Shown here in pieces: positions 4,993 to 5,025 of a stretch of 5,025 nucleotides of DNA. Below the pieces are notes generated by a model. The model had not been told where the DNA came from, did no database searches, and saw only the letters and a program-made list of their open reading frames with translations. The position numbers and the translations under genes were made by a program. This DNA is from Bryobacterales bacterium. Lineage in GTDB: Bacteria; Acidobacteriota; Terriglobia; Bryobacterales; Bryobacteraceae. The stretch is from positions 12,183-17,207 of the forward strand of contig PLGA01000393.1 of the NCBI GenBank assembly GCA_003139735.1. The letters run 5' to 3'. Position 1 is the stretch's first letter. Each line of letters begins with the position of its first letter.

Positions 4993-5025
4993 TTGTCCGG
5001 CGCTTACATGCGGCGGTAGGGCGTG

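Noticed and set aside
4993..5025. Possible start of another gene at the right end
   Set aside because: Only 33 nt are visible, with no clear start codon plus ribosome binding site and no terminator-like structure.

Overview
The window looks like an ordinary chromosomal stretch from a high-GC, Gram-negative, soil-type bacterium. An acidobacterium (Solibacter/Bryobacter-like) fits best: a hopanoid-pathway gene, a plant/bacterial-type glutaminyl cyclase, a small secreted IPT/TIG protein, and intergenic inverted repeats carrying the motifs TTATCCGTGT and CTCGGCGTCTCGG, which I remember from environmental genomes of this kind. The taxonomic call is inference; there is no marker gene here.

Layout. 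Positions 5-93 hold an AT-rich inverted-repeat element. It is followed by hpnE (141-1424, +), a FAD-dependent hydroxysqualene dehydroxylase of squalene/hopanoid synthesis. hpnE converges, with a 7-nt gap, on a secreted glutaminyl-peptide cyclotransferase (1432-2235, -). Upstream of the cyclase lies a second, GC-rich inverted-repeat element (2229-2387), which overlaps the proposed GTG start of the cyclase. Next is a membrane-anchored M23 peptidoglycan endopeptidase with all five active-site residues (2395-3291, -). A 192-nt divergent intergenic region contains an imperfect hairpin in the peptidase leader and a sigma70-like promoter pointing the other way. That promoter faces an ABC-2 permease of the polysaccharide-export type (3484-4296, +), which has no ATPase partner in the window. 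The last part (4297-4650) is a 354-nt non-coding stretch with a large two-part hairpin, a possible 26-codon gene remnant on the minus strand, a perfect 11-bp inverted repeat, and a dyad centred on a -35-like hexamer. It leads into a 113-residue secreted single IPT/TIG-domain protein (4651-4992, +). Nothing recognisable follows in the last 33 nt.

How the genes fit together. All five proteins act in or at the cell envelope: hopanoid lipid precursor, N-terminal pyroglutamate formation on exported proteins, cell-wall cleavage, surface polysaccharide export, and a secreted Ig-like fold. They do not form one operon. The strand pattern is +, -, -, +, +, with each gene apparently under its own control. 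I see no defence island, mobile-element gene, CRISPR array, tRNA or rRNA. The features most worth a second look are the two unrelated inverted-repeat elements and the regulatory-looking dyads between 4297 and 4650.
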